From contig CAXXXL010000005.1 in NCBI GenBank assembly GCA_963666505.2, positions 62,001-126,000 of the forward strand: a DNA stretch of 64,000 nt. The letters run 5' to 3'. Of this stretch, positions 8,228 to 16,904 are shown in pieces. The notes beneath the pieces were generated by a model that was given only the letters and a program-made list of their open reading frames with translations, did not search any database and was not told where the DNA came from. Source of the DNA: JABGQS01 sp963666505. Its GTDB lineage: Bacteria > Bacillota > Clostridia > Christensenellales > SZUA-584. The position numbers and the translations under genes are program-made. Position 1 is the stretch's first letter, and every line of letters starts with the position of its first letter.

Positions 8228-9912
8228 TGAATAACGCTAGAGATAGTGTAGCTACTGCCAAATTGCGGGCAGTAGCCTATACAAGATTTTCATCAACAAT
8301 GCAGAGTGATGGCAATTCTATAGAAGCGCAGCTATCCGCAATATGCGATTATGCAAAGTGCGAAAATATGATATTGGTCGGCGAATATACTGATCGTGCA
8401 AAATCAGCTGTGACGGACGACAGACCAGAATTCCTGCGTATGATCGAAGACGCGAAGAGCAATAAGTTTGATATCGTAATTGTGCACAAACTTGACCGTT
8501 TTGCTCGAAATAGATATGATTCTGCAATGTATAAACGCGAACTAAAAATGAACGGGGTTCAAGTTATGTCTGTTACTGAACGTCTTGATGGCAGTCCTGA
8601 ATCGGCTATACTTGAAAGCGTTATTGAAGGGATGGCAGAATATTACTCCAAAAACCTTGGACGTGAAACAATGAAGGGGCTTGTTGAGAATGCAAAAAAG
8701 GGTCTTTCGACTGGGGGACCACCGCCGTTTGGTTTCCGGACAAATCCGGAAACAAAGAAGCTTGAGTTGCATGAAACGGAAGCTAAGGGTATAAAGCTGA
8801 TATTTAATATGATCCTTGAAGGAAATAGTTATCGGGAAGTTATAACAGAGTTAAACGAGCAAGGGTTCAAGACACGTGCGGGCAGACCTTTTGTAACTAC
8901 CTCGTTGTATTCGATATTGAGGAATGAAAAGTATCGTGGTTGCTACGTCTTCAATAAGTCCGCATCGAAGGACATGAACGGTAAGCGCAACGGACATCAC
9001 TATAAGAACGCTGAAGACATCATCAGAGTCGAAGACGGTTGCCCACGGATCGTGTCGAATGAAGACTTCTTCGCTGTACAGAAGAAGATGAACACAAGGC
9101 AACATCCGAAAAGCCACGCCGTTTATAAAGAAACGTATTTATTGACAGGCAAAGTTTACTGCGGCTTGTGTGGCAGCACATACATTGGGTCTCGGCGTAA
9201 AAAAGGAAGCAGCAAAAGCTGGTGGGCTTATTATGGGTGCGGGCAGCAATCACGTAATAAAGTAGAACGGTGTAGTAACAAAGTGATTAGCCGAGACCAT
9301 CTTGAAGGAGTCGTACTCGACAATATTGCTAAGACCGTATTCTCTGAAGCTATGATTCCGAAATTGACGGAAGCATATAACGAGTACTTAAAAGGCGACG
9401 GCAGCGGAAACAAGGAGTTAACGACGTTGAAGAGGCGGCTAGCTAAGCTCAACAGCGATGTTGACTATTTAGTTGAGGCCCTTCTTGAACACAAGTCAAA
9501 CTCGCTCTTTTCCAAGCTGGACAAGCTGGAAGATAAGAAGCAGGAGCTGGAAGCAAAAATATATCAAATGCAGCTGTTGAAGCCGGTGAAGTCGGTGAGT
9601 GAGCAGGACATCGCCAAGGCCTTTGAGCAAATAAGAAAAAAACTGCTGAGCGGAAAGCTCGAAAATGTACGGCAGATTATCGAAGTGTACGTTGACCGCA
9701 TAGAGGTCTATCCAGACCGTGCCGTCGTGCAGTTTAACTACATGCCGAAGGTCACATTGCCAAGGCTCAGACCGCCGAATAATGCAAAAATTAAAGAAGA
9801 AAGCTCCAACGCCTCTAAAACGAATGAGCTTTCTTCTGACAAAGACCCAAAAAATATGGGTCATTTTGGCGGAGCGAAGGGATTAATACCCGAATTTTTT
9901 GAATGGGACTAA
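8227..9912 (+). CDS. Large serine recombinase (integrase)
   Basis: 561 aa. N-terminal resolvase domain about 14-155, with the nucleophile in YTRFSS (Ser22) and the helix motif HKLDRFARNRYD. Recombinase domain about 175-300 (PPPFGFR...LR NEKYRG region), then a zinc ribbon (CGLCG ... GCG ... RCSN) at about 312-355, then a coiled coil at about 395-450. This is the phiC31/TndX-type integrase organisation used by Clostridia integrative elements. It probably integrates and excises the element whose cargo lies around it. Such enzymes usually sit at one element end, so an attachment site should be within a few hundred bases, but none could be defined by eye. Confidence 0.93.
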   Translation: MNNARDSVATAKLRAVAYTRFSSTMQSDGNSIEAQLSAICDYAKCENMILVGEYTDRAKSAVTDDRPEFLRMIEDAKSNKFDIVIVHKLDRFARNRYDSAMYKRELKMNGVQVMSVTERLDGSPESAILESVIEGMAEYYSKNLGRETMKGLVENAKKGLSTGGPPPFGFRTNPETKKLELHETEAKGIKLIFNMILEGNSYREVITELNEQGFKTRAGRPFVTTSLYSILRNEKYRGCYVFNKSASKDMNGKRNGHHYKNAEDIIRVEDGCPRIVSNEDFFAVQKKMNTRQHPKSHAVYKETYLLTGKVYCGLCGSTYIGSRRKKGSSKSWWAYYGCGQQSRNKVERCSNKVISRDHLEGVVLDNIAKTVFSEAMIPKLTEAYNEYLKGDGSGNKELTTLKRRLAKLNSDVDYLVEALLEHKSNSLFSKLDKLEDKKQELEAKIYQMQLLKPVKSVSEQDIAKAFEQIRKKLLSGKLENVRQIIEVYVDRIEVYPDRAVVQFNYMPKVTLPRLRPPNNAKIKEESSNASKTNELSSDKDPKNMGHFGGAKGLIPEFFEWD

Positions 9913-9988
9913 AAAAGAATAATTACTTCAAAAAACGGGATTTTTAAGTGCCAAATTAAGAAATCCGTGAAAAAAAGGAGTAATTTTC

Positions 9989-10897
9989 ATGAAAAACACA
10001 CAAATCACCGGTAACGGTGATAACATTCTGTCCAATTTATTAATTTCAAAATTAAAACCATTTCCAAAACATCCATTTAAAATGTATGACATTGAGAAGA
10101 TGCTTGGATTAGCAGACAGTATAAAGGAACAAGGAGTTGTAGTTCCAATACTCGTTAGACCTATTAAAGACAATAGGTATGAGTATGAGATCATTGCTGG
10201 TCATAACAGAGTTCAAGCATCAAAACTGGCAGGTATTGATAAAATACCATGTAATATTCGAGAGATGGATGATGAGACCGCAACAATATTAATGATCGAT
10301 ACAAATCTTCAGCAGCGAGAAACAATACTACCGTCTGAAAAAGCATGGGCATATAAGTATAAACTTGAAGCTCTAAAATCACAGGGAAAACGAAACGATT
10401 TAACTTCGTCCCAACTTGGGACAAAGTTAAGAGCTGACGAATGTATTGCTGAGAATAGCCAAGAAAGCAGGAATCAAATTCAGCGGTATATCAGACTTAC
10501 AAACCTATTGCCTAAATTACTTGATAAAGTAGATGAACGAAAGCTAGCGTTCATACCAGCCGTAGAATTATCCTATCTTACAAAAGAACAGCAAAACTGG
10601 CTTTATGACATACTTTCTCGTGAAGAGAAATTTGGTATACCTGTAAAGCAAGCAACAAAGCTAAAAGGCATTAGTCAAAGCGGTAATCTTACATATGATA
10701 AAATTGATAATATAATTGTGCAGAAAAGCCATGAACCGCCGAAAGCAATAAAAGTTCCATACAAAGCGATAAGAGGCTTTTTTCCTCCAGATACAACACC
10801 AAAGGAATTTGAGGAGACTATTCAAAAAGCTTTGACAGAATACTTTAAAATTCATTCTGGAAAGCAAAAACGGAATTTATCTGCGATAGAAAGATAA
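9989..10897 (+). CDS. ParB/Spo0J-like nuclease-domain protein
   Basis: 302 aa. The ParB/sulfiredoxin-like fold is at about 15-110, with FPKHPFKMYD, LADSIKEQGVVVPILVRP, YEIIAGHNRVQASKLAGI and the arginine-rich NLQQRE box. A helix-turn-helix-like part follows (SQESRNQIQRYIRLTNLLPKLL). ParB proteins of this size are standard in Tn1549/Tn916-like conjugative elements, where they are linked to DNA partition or relaxosome functions. No ParA is adjacent. The ribosome binding site AAAGGAG lies upstream of ATG 9989. The TAA is followed by another strong ribosome binding site and a truncated ORF, showing that the neighbouring gene was lost. Confidence 0.88.
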   Translation: MKNTQITGNGDNILSNLLISKLKPFPKHPFKMYDIEKMLGLADSIKEQGVVVPILVRPIKDNRYEYEIIAGHNRVQASKLAGIDKIPCNIREMDDETATILMIDTNLQQRETILPSEKAWAYKYKLEALKSQGKRNDLTSSQLGTKLRADECIAENSQESRNQIQRYIRLTNLLPKLLDKVDERKLAFIPAVELSYLTKEQQNWLYDILSREEKFGIPVKQATKLKGISQSGNLTYDKIDNIIVQKSHEPPKAIKVPYKAIRGFFPPDTTPKEFEETIQKALTEYFKIHSGKQKRNLSAIER

Positions 10898-10910
10898 AGG
10901 AGTGTCAATT

Positions 10911-10946
10911 ATGACTCTCTTTTTAAATACAAAAATTTTATGCTAA
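10911..10946 (+). pseudogene. Truncated ORF after parB (11 codons)
   Basis: An AAAGGAG site at about 10896-10902 precedes an ATG that opens only 11 codons before TAA. A strong ribosome binding site with almost no gene suggests the remains of the next element gene, cut off when the ABC module at 11 kb joined. Confidence 0.3.
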
Positions 10947-11085
10947 CGGATGTACACAGCTATAATCAAATCAAATCTAGATAAAAAATAATCAAAGATT
11001 TTCTTATGTAATTCTAATATCTGTTTAACTATTCTCTAAAATTCTACATGTATCATAGCGTTATATTAAAAACGAGGTAAGTAAA

Positions 11086-11811
11086 ATGCTTGAAACAAAG
11101 AATCTAACAAAAGAATTTGGAGATTTCACCGCTGTAGATAATCTAAACTTATCAGTAAAAGAAGGCTCGATATTTGGATTTTTAGGGCATAACGGCGCAG
11201 GGAAAACCACGACACTCTCTATGCTAACAACACTCATACTGCCAACTGAAGGAAGTGCAAGTATAGACGGGTACGATATAAATCGTCAAAGCATGGAAGT
11301 AAGAGGTCTTCTTGGCTATCTACCTGAAAACGTTATGTTGTACGGTGACCTTTCTGCAGCTGAAAATTTAAGATTTTTCGGAAAGCTGTCAAATGTCAGC
11401 AAGCTAAATTACAGGATAGATGAAATCTTGGTACTTTTGGGTTTGTCTGAATGGAAAGATAAAAAGATTAAAACTTTTTCAAAAGGCATGCGGCAAAGGA
11501 TAGGAATAGCTCAAGCGATTCTCCACAAACCAAAACTGTTATTTCTGGATGAGCCGACATCAGGACTTGACCCAAAGGGAACAAAGGAAATGAGGGAGAT
11601 ATTAAAAATCATCAATGAAGAACTTGGAACGACTATTTTTATGAATACACATTTGCTGTCTGAAGTTACAAAGATCTGCACTGATATAGGCATAATAAGC
11701 AGGGGGAAGCTATTATTTTCAGGATCTATTGCCAGTCTGGAAAAGGATTTTGGAAGCGCAAAGACTTTGGAGGAGATATACTTCGAAATAGAGGGAGGGC
11801 TTCAGCAATGA
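11086..11811 (+). CDS. ABC exporter ATP-binding protein (CcmA/NatA type)
   Basis: 241 aa, one nucleotide-binding domain: Walker A GHNGAGKTTT at about 34-43, Q-loop region YLPENVMLYGDLSA, signature FSKGMRQRIG, Walker B LLFLDEPTSGLDP, switch histidine in NTHLLSE. It is the first gene of a coupled five-gene operon; its stop overlaps the permease start by 4 bp. It powers export by the two ABC-2 permeases encoded downstream. Close in style to the ATPases of NosY/GldA-like ABC-2 systems. Confidence 0.93.
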   Translation: MLETKNLTKEFGDFTAVDNLNLSVKEGSIFGFLGHNGAGKTTTLSMLTTLILPTEGSASIDGYDINRQSMEVRGLLGYLPENVMLYGDLSAAENLRFFGKLSNVSKLNYRIDEILVLLGLSEWKDKKIKTFSKGMRQRIGIAQAILHKPKLLFLDEPTSGLDPKGTKEMREILKIINEELGTTIFMNTHLLSEVTKICTDIGIISRGKLLFSGSIASLEKDFGSAKTLEEIYFEIEGGLQQ

Positions 11812-12734
11812 AACAGGTGTTAATTGTTGCAGGACAAAGCATCAGAACAGCTTTTAAGGACAAGGTGTTTTTAATCATAGCAATATTATTCATGCTGCTG
11901 TCTATAGTTTCTGTCTTCATTGGCTCAAGCACAAAAAATGCCGAGATGAACGCTTATAATGATATTGTCGCTATTTTACAGTCACAAGGAGCAACGAGCC
12001 TGCCTCAATCTCCGGCAATTGCCCCATTAAGTATACTTATTAACATTATAAAGTATATCAGTATGATAGGGGCTGTTCTAGCAGTTTTTTTGGGCTTTGA
12101 CGCTTTCAGTGATGAGCGGGAGATGGGAACGCTTTCGTTAATATTAACCAGACCTATATACAGGGACCAGCTTCTCACAGGTAAGCTGCTGGGAGGAGCG
12201 GGAGTGATCGGGCTACTTCTAGGTGCAACATTTATATTTAATACCGTATTATTTGCTTTTGTATCAAAGCTGGTACCAGACTTCAATGATATTGGCCGCC
12301 TTTTAATATTCATTATATTAGGATTTTTATACATGATGAGCTTCTATATTGCATCAATGTATGTGTCCATTAAAGTCAGAAACAAGGCATTTGCTTTTAT
12401 TACGATGATGATAGTATGGATATTTGTTAGCTTTGTTATTCCTCAACTTGCCGATGCGCAGCGAAATTTTGCGTATACTCTTAACGCAACCGCACAAACG
12501 GTAACTCAAGTGCCTTCTGATACAGTAGCTTCAAAAACAATCGAGATATTTTCACCTGCGGTACAATTCCAAAATGTTGGTAAAGACCTGCTGCAGGCTG
12601 TGGATGAAACTGTAAGCATGAGTGTCTTTAAGATAATAGGTCTAAGAGTGCTGCAGCTGCTATATATGCTGGCGCCGGGAGCCATAATGCTTTTTGTTTC
12701 ATACAGAGCAGTAAATAAGGAGTCGGTATTATGA
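11808..12734 (+). CDS. ABC-2 permease 1 (NosY-like)
   Basis: 308 aa. An N-terminal membrane helix near 20-37 is followed by an outer loop of about 45 residues, then a block of helices from about 80 to 210 and a last one near 285-300. The motif DEREMGTLSLILTRPIYRDQLLTGKLLGG is the family signature cytoplasmic loop of ABC-2 permeases. It pairs with the second permease (13549) as a heterodimer. Overlaps its neighbours by 4 bp on both sides. Confidence 0.9.
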   Translation: MKQVLIVAGQSIRTAFKDKVFLIIAILFMLLSIVSVFIGSSTKNAEMNAYNDIVAILQSQGATSLPQSPAIAPLSILINIIKYISMIGAVLAVFLGFDAFSDEREMGTLSLILTRPIYRDQLLTGKLLGGAGVIGLLLGATFIFNTVLFAFVSKLVPDFNDIGRLLIFIILGFLYMMSFYIASMYVSIKVRNKAFAFITMMIVWIFVSFVIPQLADAQRNFAYTLNATAQTVTQVPSDTVASKTIEIFSPAVQFQNVGKDLLQAVDETVSMSVFKIIGLRVLQLLYMLAPGAIMLFVSYRAVNKESVL

Positions 12735-13543
12735 GAAGAAAAAGAATAATGATGGTTATGATATTTACGTTAATTGTACTATGTATTGCACCGTCAGCAG
12801 CATTAGCGGCAGATACACCTGCTGTTATAGTAGATACACTTATGGCTCCGGGAGGGTCTGGGATGATAAGGATAGCACTTAACAACAGCGATGCGATTGA
12901 CCATAGCTACAAGCTCGAAGTAAAAGGGCTTGATGATGGATTCAGTGTTTACTTTTCTGCCAACGGATCAGCTGCAGACACTATATTGATACCGTCGTCT
13001 AGCAGTGTGGTTGCTGAGCTGAACATAGAAGCGCCAGCGGAGCTTGTGCAGGACAGTTATATCTTTACGATTGATTGTGTCAGGGATGACGGAGAAACTG
13101 TTTCATTGCCATCGCAAATAACAATAAACAGCGACTATACGATCAATATAACATCTGATACCAATCAGATTGAAACGCTTAACGGCAAAAGTATTTCCGT
13201 GGACATCGCAGTTACTAATACAGGGAATAAACAGCTTAGCGATATAAGTATTACACCAAATCTCCCGTATAAATGGGTTGCTGAAAGCGTTATGCCGGAT
13301 AAGATATCACTTATGCCCGGCGAGAGCGGTGTTTTCAAGGTGAGCGTTATGATACCGACAACACAAGGAGCAGGCAGCTCGGAGATTAGCTTCAGTGCCG
13401 GTAATACTGAAGTCCAAAGCAAAACACTGACGATACCTGTAAAAGTATCTGCAAATGCGAACTTTGCATTTATCATAATAGGATGCGTTGCGGTTGCGGG
13501 GCTGGTAACAGTAATATATTTCCGCAGACACGGAAGGAGGTAA
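12731..13543 (+). CDS. Exported NEW3/COG1470-like accessory protein of the ABC exporter
   Basis: 270 aa. A signal peptide (RRKRIMMVMIFTLIVLCIAPSAALA) is followed by two beta-sandwich-like domains. The second contains TNTGNKQLSDISITPNLPYKW and MPGESGVFKVSVMIPT, typical of NEW3 (NPCBM-associated) domains. A single C-terminal helix (FIIIGCVAVAGLVTVIYF) and basic tail anchor it in the membrane with the domains outside. Encoded between the two permeases and overlapping the first, it is probably a fixed exporter subunit that handles substrate or contacts the wall. Confidence 0.78.
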   Translation: MRRKRIMMVMIFTLIVLCIAPSAALAADTPAVIVDTLMAPGGSGMIRIALNNSDAIDHSYKLEVKGLDDGFSVYFSANGSAADTILIPSSSSVVAELNIEAPAELVQDSYIFTIDCVRDDGETVSLPSQITINSDYTINITSDTNQIETLNGKSISVDIAVTNTGNKQLSDISITPNLPYKWVAESVMPDKISLMPGESGVFKVSVMIPTTQGAGSSEISFSAGNTEVQSKTLTIPVKVSANANFAFIIIGCVAVAGLVTVIYFRRHGRR

Positions 13544-13548
13544 TGCAT

Positions 13549-14517
13549 ATGAATGCTGCATTTATAATTGCAAAAAAAGAGATTACTGACGCATTTAAAA
13601 ACAAGCTTTTTATCATCATACTTGTTATGCTGGTGGTTTTGACAATAACGTCAGTGGTTCTAGGAGCATATCAGGTAAGGACATCAATTGACGAATACAA
13701 TAAATCGGTAGAGTTTTTAAAATCGATAGGGAAAACTGATTTGCCAGGCATGCCGAACTTAAACCCGATTGCGGCATCAAAAAGCTTTGTTAATTATATA
13801 GGAATGCTTGGCGCACTGATGGCCATGGTTCTTGGAAATCATGCGATAGCATCAGAGAGAAAGAACGGGACTTTAAGACTGATACTTTCAAAAAAAGTCT
13901 TTCGTGACGGGTTTTTAAGCGGCAAGCTCTTGGGTAACCTTGCAATACTGTTTGCAATAACATTTGTGTGCGCTGTGATAACGTTTGCTGCGATAATGAT
14001 TATAGGAAGTGTAGCGCTGTCAGGAGCTGAAATCGTCCGGATGCTGCTGTTTTTCCTAATGTCATTCTTGTTTATGGTGTTCTTCCTGGTGCTCGGACTT
14101 GCTTTTGCGGTGTTTATAGGAAGCGGGAAAAAGGCATTGTTATTAACGATAGTTGTTTGGCTGATACTTGCTTTCGTATTACCACAGATAGGTGACACTA
14201 TGGATATGGATAATCAGCTGCCCGGAGGGTTCTTTGCGCAAATGGGGATGACAAAGCAGCAGGAGGAGCAGGTTTTATCAAAGTTCCAGTTTTATGAAAC
14301 GTTGCGGGACAGCATAGAGGAAATGTCTCCGACAAAGCACTATGAAAGAGTAAGCTTTGCATTGCTTAATGTAAAACCCGGCTTCGAGAGCAATACACCT
14401 GCGCAGGTATTAGGTCTTAAATGGGTAAATCTGGTCGGGCTTACTGCGCCGAGTATTATATTATGGTTGATCGCCTATATGGTTTTCCTGCGGCGTGATA
14501 ATATATATCAAAATTAG
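13549..14517 (+). CDS. ABC-2 permease 2
   Basis: 322 aa from ATG 13549, the start best spaced from GGAAGGAGG at 13532-13540; an ATG at 13543 is too close. N-terminal helix near 20-40, outer loop about 45-95, then helices to about 215 and a final one near 300-318. It carries ASERKNGTLRLILSKKVFRDGFLSGKLLGN, the same cytoplasmic motif as permease 1, so the two are paralogues and probably form one heterodimeric channel. It has a longer outer loop (DMDNQLPGGFF onward) than permease 1. Confidence 0.9.
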   Translation: MNAAFIIAKKEITDAFKNKLFIIILVMLVVLTITSVVLGAYQVRTSIDEYNKSVEFLKSIGKTDLPGMPNLNPIAASKSFVNYIGMLGALMAMVLGNHAIASERKNGTLRLILSKKVFRDGFLSGKLLGNLAILFAITFVCAVITFAAIMIIGSVALSGAEIVRMLLFFLMSFLFMVFFLVLGLAFAVFIGSGKKALLLTIVVWLILAFVLPQIGDTMDMDNQLPGGFFAQMGMTKQQEEQVLSKFQFYETLRDSIEEMSPTKHYERVSFALLNVKPGFESNTPAQVLGLKWVNLVGLTAPSIILWLIAYMVFLRRDNIYQN

Positions 14518-14533
14518 AAATGGAGTGATAATA

Positions 14534-15289
14534 ATGAATAAAAGAAAAATAATATCAATGGCATTAGGGATAATAATTGTACTTAGTTTGGGTTTGACGG
14601 CAGGATGCACACAGCAAACTCCGACTACTGCCGCAAATGATACGGGGAGTTCTCAGGCAAACGATACTGCTGCATCTGCAGTGGCTGACACAGGCAGCGT
14701 ACAGGCAGACGGGACGGACACACCTGCTGAGACCGATACGAGCAGTGCACAGGTAGCAGGTACGGACACAGATGGCGATGGTATCCCCGATGATATTGAA
14801 AAAACGTACGGGACCAACCCCTACACAGCCGATACCGATGGCGACGGACAAAATGATAAGGAAGATCAGCAGCCGACCACTGCTACGGATATGATTAGTG
14901 AAACGAGCACGACAGAGCTGCCTGTAAGTGTTGAGGATATACGTGTTGAGGATAATGCGACTGACGATCATTTGGAAATGACTATAAAGAATACCGGCAG
15001 CACAGTATTAGAAAATTTCGATATTTTCTATACGATAACCGACAAACTGGATAACACAACTGAGTCTTACTATTTCAAACTGGACGGGTTAAGTCTTGCG
15101 GCTGGTGAAACAAAAACTATACATTTTGACAATCTGATAGACCAGTCAGGACATTATTACGGCAACCCTTACGGACTCTACGGGACTTCGGCAAACGGAT
15201 TGATTTTTAATATTGAACTGCATAGCAAAGGCTATAAGGTTATGACAATGTCTATTGAGAAAGATCAGGGTGTGGAAGTTCCAGACTGA
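14534..15289 (+). CDS. Lipoprotein with calcium-type (TSP3-like) repeat, exporter-linked
   Basis: 251 aa from ATG 14534, with GGAGTG just upstream. Signal peptide ending in lipobox LTAGC, so membrane-anchored lipid-modified. A low-complexity Asp/Thr/Ser/Ala linker (about 25-85) precedes a DTDGDGIPDD / DTDGDGQND calcium-binding thrombospondin type-3-like repeat. A C-terminal beta domain (ENATDDHLEMTIKNTGSTVLENF onward) looks like a NEW3/FxLYD-type fold. It ends the operon, so it is probably an outside partner of the ABC system, tuned by calcium. Confidence 0.75.
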   Translation: MNKRKIISMALGIIIVLSLGLTAGCTQQTPTTAANDTGSSQANDTAASAVADTGSVQADGTDTPAETDTSSAQVAGTDTDGDGIPDDIEKTYGTNPYTADTDGDGQNDKEDQQPTTATDMISETSTTELPVSVEDIRVEDNATDDHLEMTIKNTGSTVLENFDIFYTITDKLDNTTESYYFKLDGLSLAAGETKTIHFDNLIDQSGHYYGNPYGLYGTSANGLIFNIELHSKGYKVMTMSIEKDQGVEVPD

Positions 15290-15395
15290 TAAAAGCTTGT
15301 TTCGGGATATCGGTGAACACGGATGCGGTGTCTGCATAATGATTTACAGGCATCGCATTTCGTGGTAATATATAAACAGTGCGGAGGAAAACGTA

Positions 15396-16556
15396 TTGAA
15401 TCTAACGAAAAAAGCTATCCGACTCGTCTTGCTGCTGGTGGTTGCTGTGTTATTATTAGCATCATGCGGCGAATCTTCAGGGCAGACTAGACAAGTAGAA
15501 GAAACAGATAAAGCAAACTCGGGTCTTCAAGTGGTATTCTTGAACGTTGGGAAAGGGGATGCTGCGTTTATCGAGATACCCGGGGGATACTACGTAATGA
15601 TAGACACCGGCCCTGAAGAAGGATTTCCAGAGGTCGGAAGAAGGCTTATCCAATATGGCGTTACAAACTTGTCAGCTGTTTTTATAACACATGGGCATAA
15701 TGATCATATTGGGAGCCTGAATGAAGTCTTATCTTTAGTTGAATGCAAAAAAATCTATACGTCAAGGGAGACTTTAGAGGAAAAAGAAATTTCAAACGCA
15801 ATGGATGAAAATATTGATGTCGAGGTTATATCAAGTAACCAAACTATAAATATTGGTGAAGCGGCATTTACGGTAATAGGACCAGTTGAAGATTATAAAG
15901 ACAAAAATAATAATAGCATTGTTATAATGTTTGAATATAAGGGCACAAAAATATTGTTTGCAGCAGATCAGCTTTCTGAGGCGGAAAATGGTCTGTTAAA
16001 CTCTGGCGTTGATTTGAGAGCCGATGTATTGAAAGTAGCACACCATGGCAGTAATGACTCATCATCTGCAGAGTTTGTAAATTCCGTAAACCCGAAATAT
16101 GCTGTTATAAGCACTGATAAGTCAACTCAGCCTTCACAGCAGGTTCTGGATAATATATCAAAATCCCGTGCAGAGGTATTCGTGCTCGGAAACACAGGTA
16201 CTATTATTTATAATGGATATGAGATGCTGCCAGCACAGTATGTGGATTGTACTGCAGCGAAAGTACTTATCAGCGAAAAAGATACAACATATGAGTATGT
16301 AATTATTAAAAATCTATCTAACTATACTGTAGATTTGACCGGCTGGTGTCTATTTTCAAAAAGAGGTGCTGAAACTTATTTTTTCCAAAAAGGAACAGCG
16401 ATACAATCAAATGAAGAAATTATTATTTATAGCGGGGAAGCAGCGCAAAACAATGAGGGCTTTGTTTGGTCAGTAAAAAATATCTGGAGCAACAAGAAAG
16501 AAGACGAATGTGTATTGTACGACAATTGCGGAAGACAGATCAGCGCATTGAAATGA
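15396..16556 (+). CDS. Secreted MBL-fold lipoprotein with lamin-tail domain
   Basis: 386 aa. TTG start at 15396 with GGAGG upstream. Lipobox LLASC after a hydrophobic leader places it on the outer membrane face. A ComEC/Rec2-type metallo-beta-lactamase domain spans about 40-275, with THGHNDHIG and VAHHGSNDSS metal ligands. The C-terminal 100 residues (EYVIIKNLSNYTVDLTGWCLFS onward) are a lamin-tail (LTD) fold, common on extracellular nucleases and hydrolases. Probably a secreted phosphodiesterase or nuclease. Unlike ComEC it has no channel domain. Confidence 0.85.
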   Translation: MNLTKKAIRLVLLLVVAVLLLASCGESSGQTRQVEETDKANSGLQVVFLNVGKGDAAFIEIPGGYYVMIDTGPEEGFPEVGRRLIQYGVTNLSAVFITHGHNDHIGSLNEVLSLVECKKIYTSRETLEEKEISNAMDENIDVEVISSNQTINIGEAAFTVIGPVEDYKDKNNNSIVIMFEYKGTKILFAADQLSEAENGLLNSGVDLRADVLKVAHHGSNDSSSAEFVNSVNPKYAVISTDKSTQPSQQVLDNISKSRAEVFVLGNTGTIIYNGYEMLPAQYVDCTAAKVLISEKDTTYEYVIIKNLSNYTVDLTGWCLFSKRGAETYFFQKGTAIQSNEEIIIYSGEAAQNNEGFVWSVKNIWSNKKEDECVLYDNCGRQISALK

Positions 16557-16581
16557 AAGCCTGTACATAACGAGGTGTGTA

Positions 16582-16755
16582 ATGGATGATAAGAAGAGTA
16601 TACTTGTAATAGAAGATGAAATCAAAATAGCAAGATTCTTAGAGCTTGAACTAAAGCACGAAGGATATAGTGTTCACTGTGAACATAACGGCAGAGACGG
16701 GTTGGAGGAAGCGCTGAATTCCGCTTATGACAATCTTTTAAAAATATTGAATTAA
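16582..16755 (+). pseudogene. Truncated OmpR-type response regulator
   Basis: 57 codons starting MDDKKSILVIEDEIKIARFLELELKHEGYSV, the typical receiver-domain start with the acidic DE pair. It runs off after NGRDGLEEALNSAYD into DNLLKILN and TAA, so the phospho-acceptor Asp and the DNA-binding domain are missing. A different frame (about 16725-16823, ending NNELNKRAL) continues past the break and looks like the tail of an unrelated protein. The gene was cut by a rearrangement. Confidence 0.7.
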
Positions 16756-16846
16756 TAACATATGATGAGATATATAATGGCTTAATTGAGTTGAATAATG
16801 AGCTAAATAAAAGAGCCTTATAGAAGGTTAAATACATATAACTAAT

Positions 16847-16872
16847 AAAGAGCGTCAGTGATGGCGCTCTTT
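16847..16872 (+). terminator. Leader hairpin with T-run before the ParM-like gene
   Basis: AAAGAGCGTC pairs with GGCGCTCTTT around a six-base loop, then TATATATAC. It lies about 30 bp upstream of the next start. First of a series of such hairpins in this cargo region. Confidence 0.6.
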
Positions 16873-16904
16873 ATATATACAAATAAAAAGAACGAGGTGC
16901 AAAA

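Noticed and set aside
9935..9968. Weak inverted repeat between recombinase and parB (ACGGGATTT with AAATCCGT)
   Set aside because: One unpaired base and a long loop without a T-run; neither terminator nor attachment site can be supported.
15310..15370. Imperfect inverted repeat (CACGGATGCG with CGCATTTCGTG) before the MBL gene
   Set aside because: Imperfect and without a T-run; could be a weak terminator but not strong enough to list.
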